From Corynebacterium sp. KPL1814 (GTDB lineage: Bacteria; Actinomycetota; Actinomycetes; Mycobacteriales; Mycobacteriaceae), in NCBI RefSeq assembly GCF_000478175.1, contig NZ_KI515777.1:280492-344491 (forward strand): a DNA stretch of 64,000 nucleotides, written 5' to 3'. This document shows positions 63,593 through 64,000 of this stretch, in pieces. Under the pieces are notes generated by a model. The model had not been told where the DNA came from and ran no database searches. It saw nothing but the letters and a program-made list of their open reading frames with translations. The first letter of the stretch is position 1; every line of letters begins with the position of its first letter. A program made the position numbers and the translations under genes.

Positions 63593-64000
63593 TACTTAGC
63601 TTCCTTTCCAACTTCCATCGCGTGCACAATCATGCGCTCGGCGTTGGAAAATTGCGGGTGACAGGTGGTCAGAGTCAGCATTCCCCGCGTGGGGTCTGCT
63701 TCAGTCCCCGGCACGGGGTCGATCACTGAGACATCGCCAGGCGTGGTGATATGCCTGCCGGCAACATGGGTATATTCTTCTGGTACTTCATCGAAGCAAT
63801 CCGCATGCTCGCCATCGATGGGCAGCACCTTGTAGGTAATCTTTTCCGTGTGGGTTTCGATGATGATGTCATCGCAGGTGTGCAATGAACCCAAATCATT
63901 GAATGGGGCACCCTTGCCCACGCGGTGCCCAGCTACCGCAAAATTCCCTAATTCACCTGGCATTTGCGTGTCCTCATAGTGGCCAGGGCCGCGCAATAAA
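63592..64000 (-). CDS. Class E-like sortase, C-terminal part (runs off the window)
   Basis: The visible 135 residues contain GPGHYEDTQMPGELGNFAVAGHR with the catalytic His, PFNDLGSLHTCDDI, and LTLTTCHPQFSNAERM with the catalytic Cys and Arg. The N-terminal membrane anchor must lie beyond 64000. Housekeeping sortases of this kind in corynebacteria attach proteins to peptidoglycan. Confidence 0.9.
   Translation of the reverse strand, partial: LLRGPGHYEDTQMPGELGNFAVAGHRVGKGAPFNDLGSLHTCDDIIIETHTEKITYKVLPIDGEHADCFDEVPEEYTHVAGRHITTPGDVSVIDPVPGTEADPTRGMLTLTTCHPQFSNAERMIVHAMEVGKEAK

Overview
The window is chromosomal DNA of a Corynebacterium, i.e. a mycolic-acid actinobacterium. The evidence is the unbroken mycolate/arabinogalactan locus (accD3, pks13, fadD32, cutinase-like protein, two mycolyltransferases, aftB, ubiA, a PAP2 phosphatase, glfT2, glf) in the order known from C. 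glutamicum and C. diphtheriae, together with Lsr2, an HrrSA-like two-component system and a high-GC background with AT-rich promoters. The species cannot be fixed from the sequence alone.

Layout. 1-2.9 kb is an insertion-sequence graveyard: an intact IS256-type element, a truncated IS3-type element that cuts off an XRE/HipB-like regulator, an inverted relic of the same IS3, and the 3' end of a second IS256 copy. 2.9-30.2 kb is the cell-envelope locus on the minus strand. It is interrupted at 15.0-17.7 kb by an IS3 element, an SGNH hydrolase of foreign codon style and an internally deleted IS3 relic, which together separate mycolyltransferase cop1 from mycolyltransferase cmtB. Between glfT2 and glf lie a low-molecular-weight-phosphatase-like protein without its catalytic loop, a pabAB-pabC folate pair, an HSL-type esterase and a small basic protein. 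30.4-37.2 kb holds a secreted peptidoglycan-amidase/LGFP protein and the glpD-glpF-glpK-HAD operon. 37.5-47.4 kb carries an acyltransferase-HAD fusion, serS, a GntR regulator, a septum-formation-type protein, a zincin, a histidine phosphatase, pheA, an amidase, a CPBP protease and an LCP ligase. 47.4-50.0 kb is a lower-GC accessory island (MFS exporter, tiny ORFs, many dyads). 50-64 kb has ldh-GDPD-DUF5926, a membrane alpha/beta hydrolase, msrA, sodA, an MFS exporter, a polytopic membrane protein, a RecB-like nuclease, lsr2, hrrSA, a DUF2020 lipoprotein and a sortase cut by the window end.

How the genes work together. FadD32 activates meromycolic acid, AccD3 with partner subunits carboxylates the second acyl chain, and Pks13 condenses them. 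The Cop1 and CmtB mycolyltransferases place mycolates on trehalose and arabinogalactan. Glf, GlfT2, the UbiA/PAP2 pair (decaprenyl-phosphoryl-arabinose precursor) and AftB build the galactan and arabinan that carry the mycolates. Three of the mycolate transcription units have the same promoter signature (fadD32: GTAACA-N16-CGAT; pks13 and cmtB: GTTAACG-N16-CGAT). It matches the sigma-D promoter consensus described for C. glutamicum, so the locus looks like a sigma-D regulon.

The least explained items are a 35-residue ORF with a strong ribosome site just downstream of accD3, a 10-bp operator-like core (TTAAAGTTAA) shared by lsr2 and the pseudo-phosphatase gene, a TGTTGAG-type repeat behind pabC, a short family of GGGTCAGGCC dyads at IS scars, and the 47.4-50 kb island.
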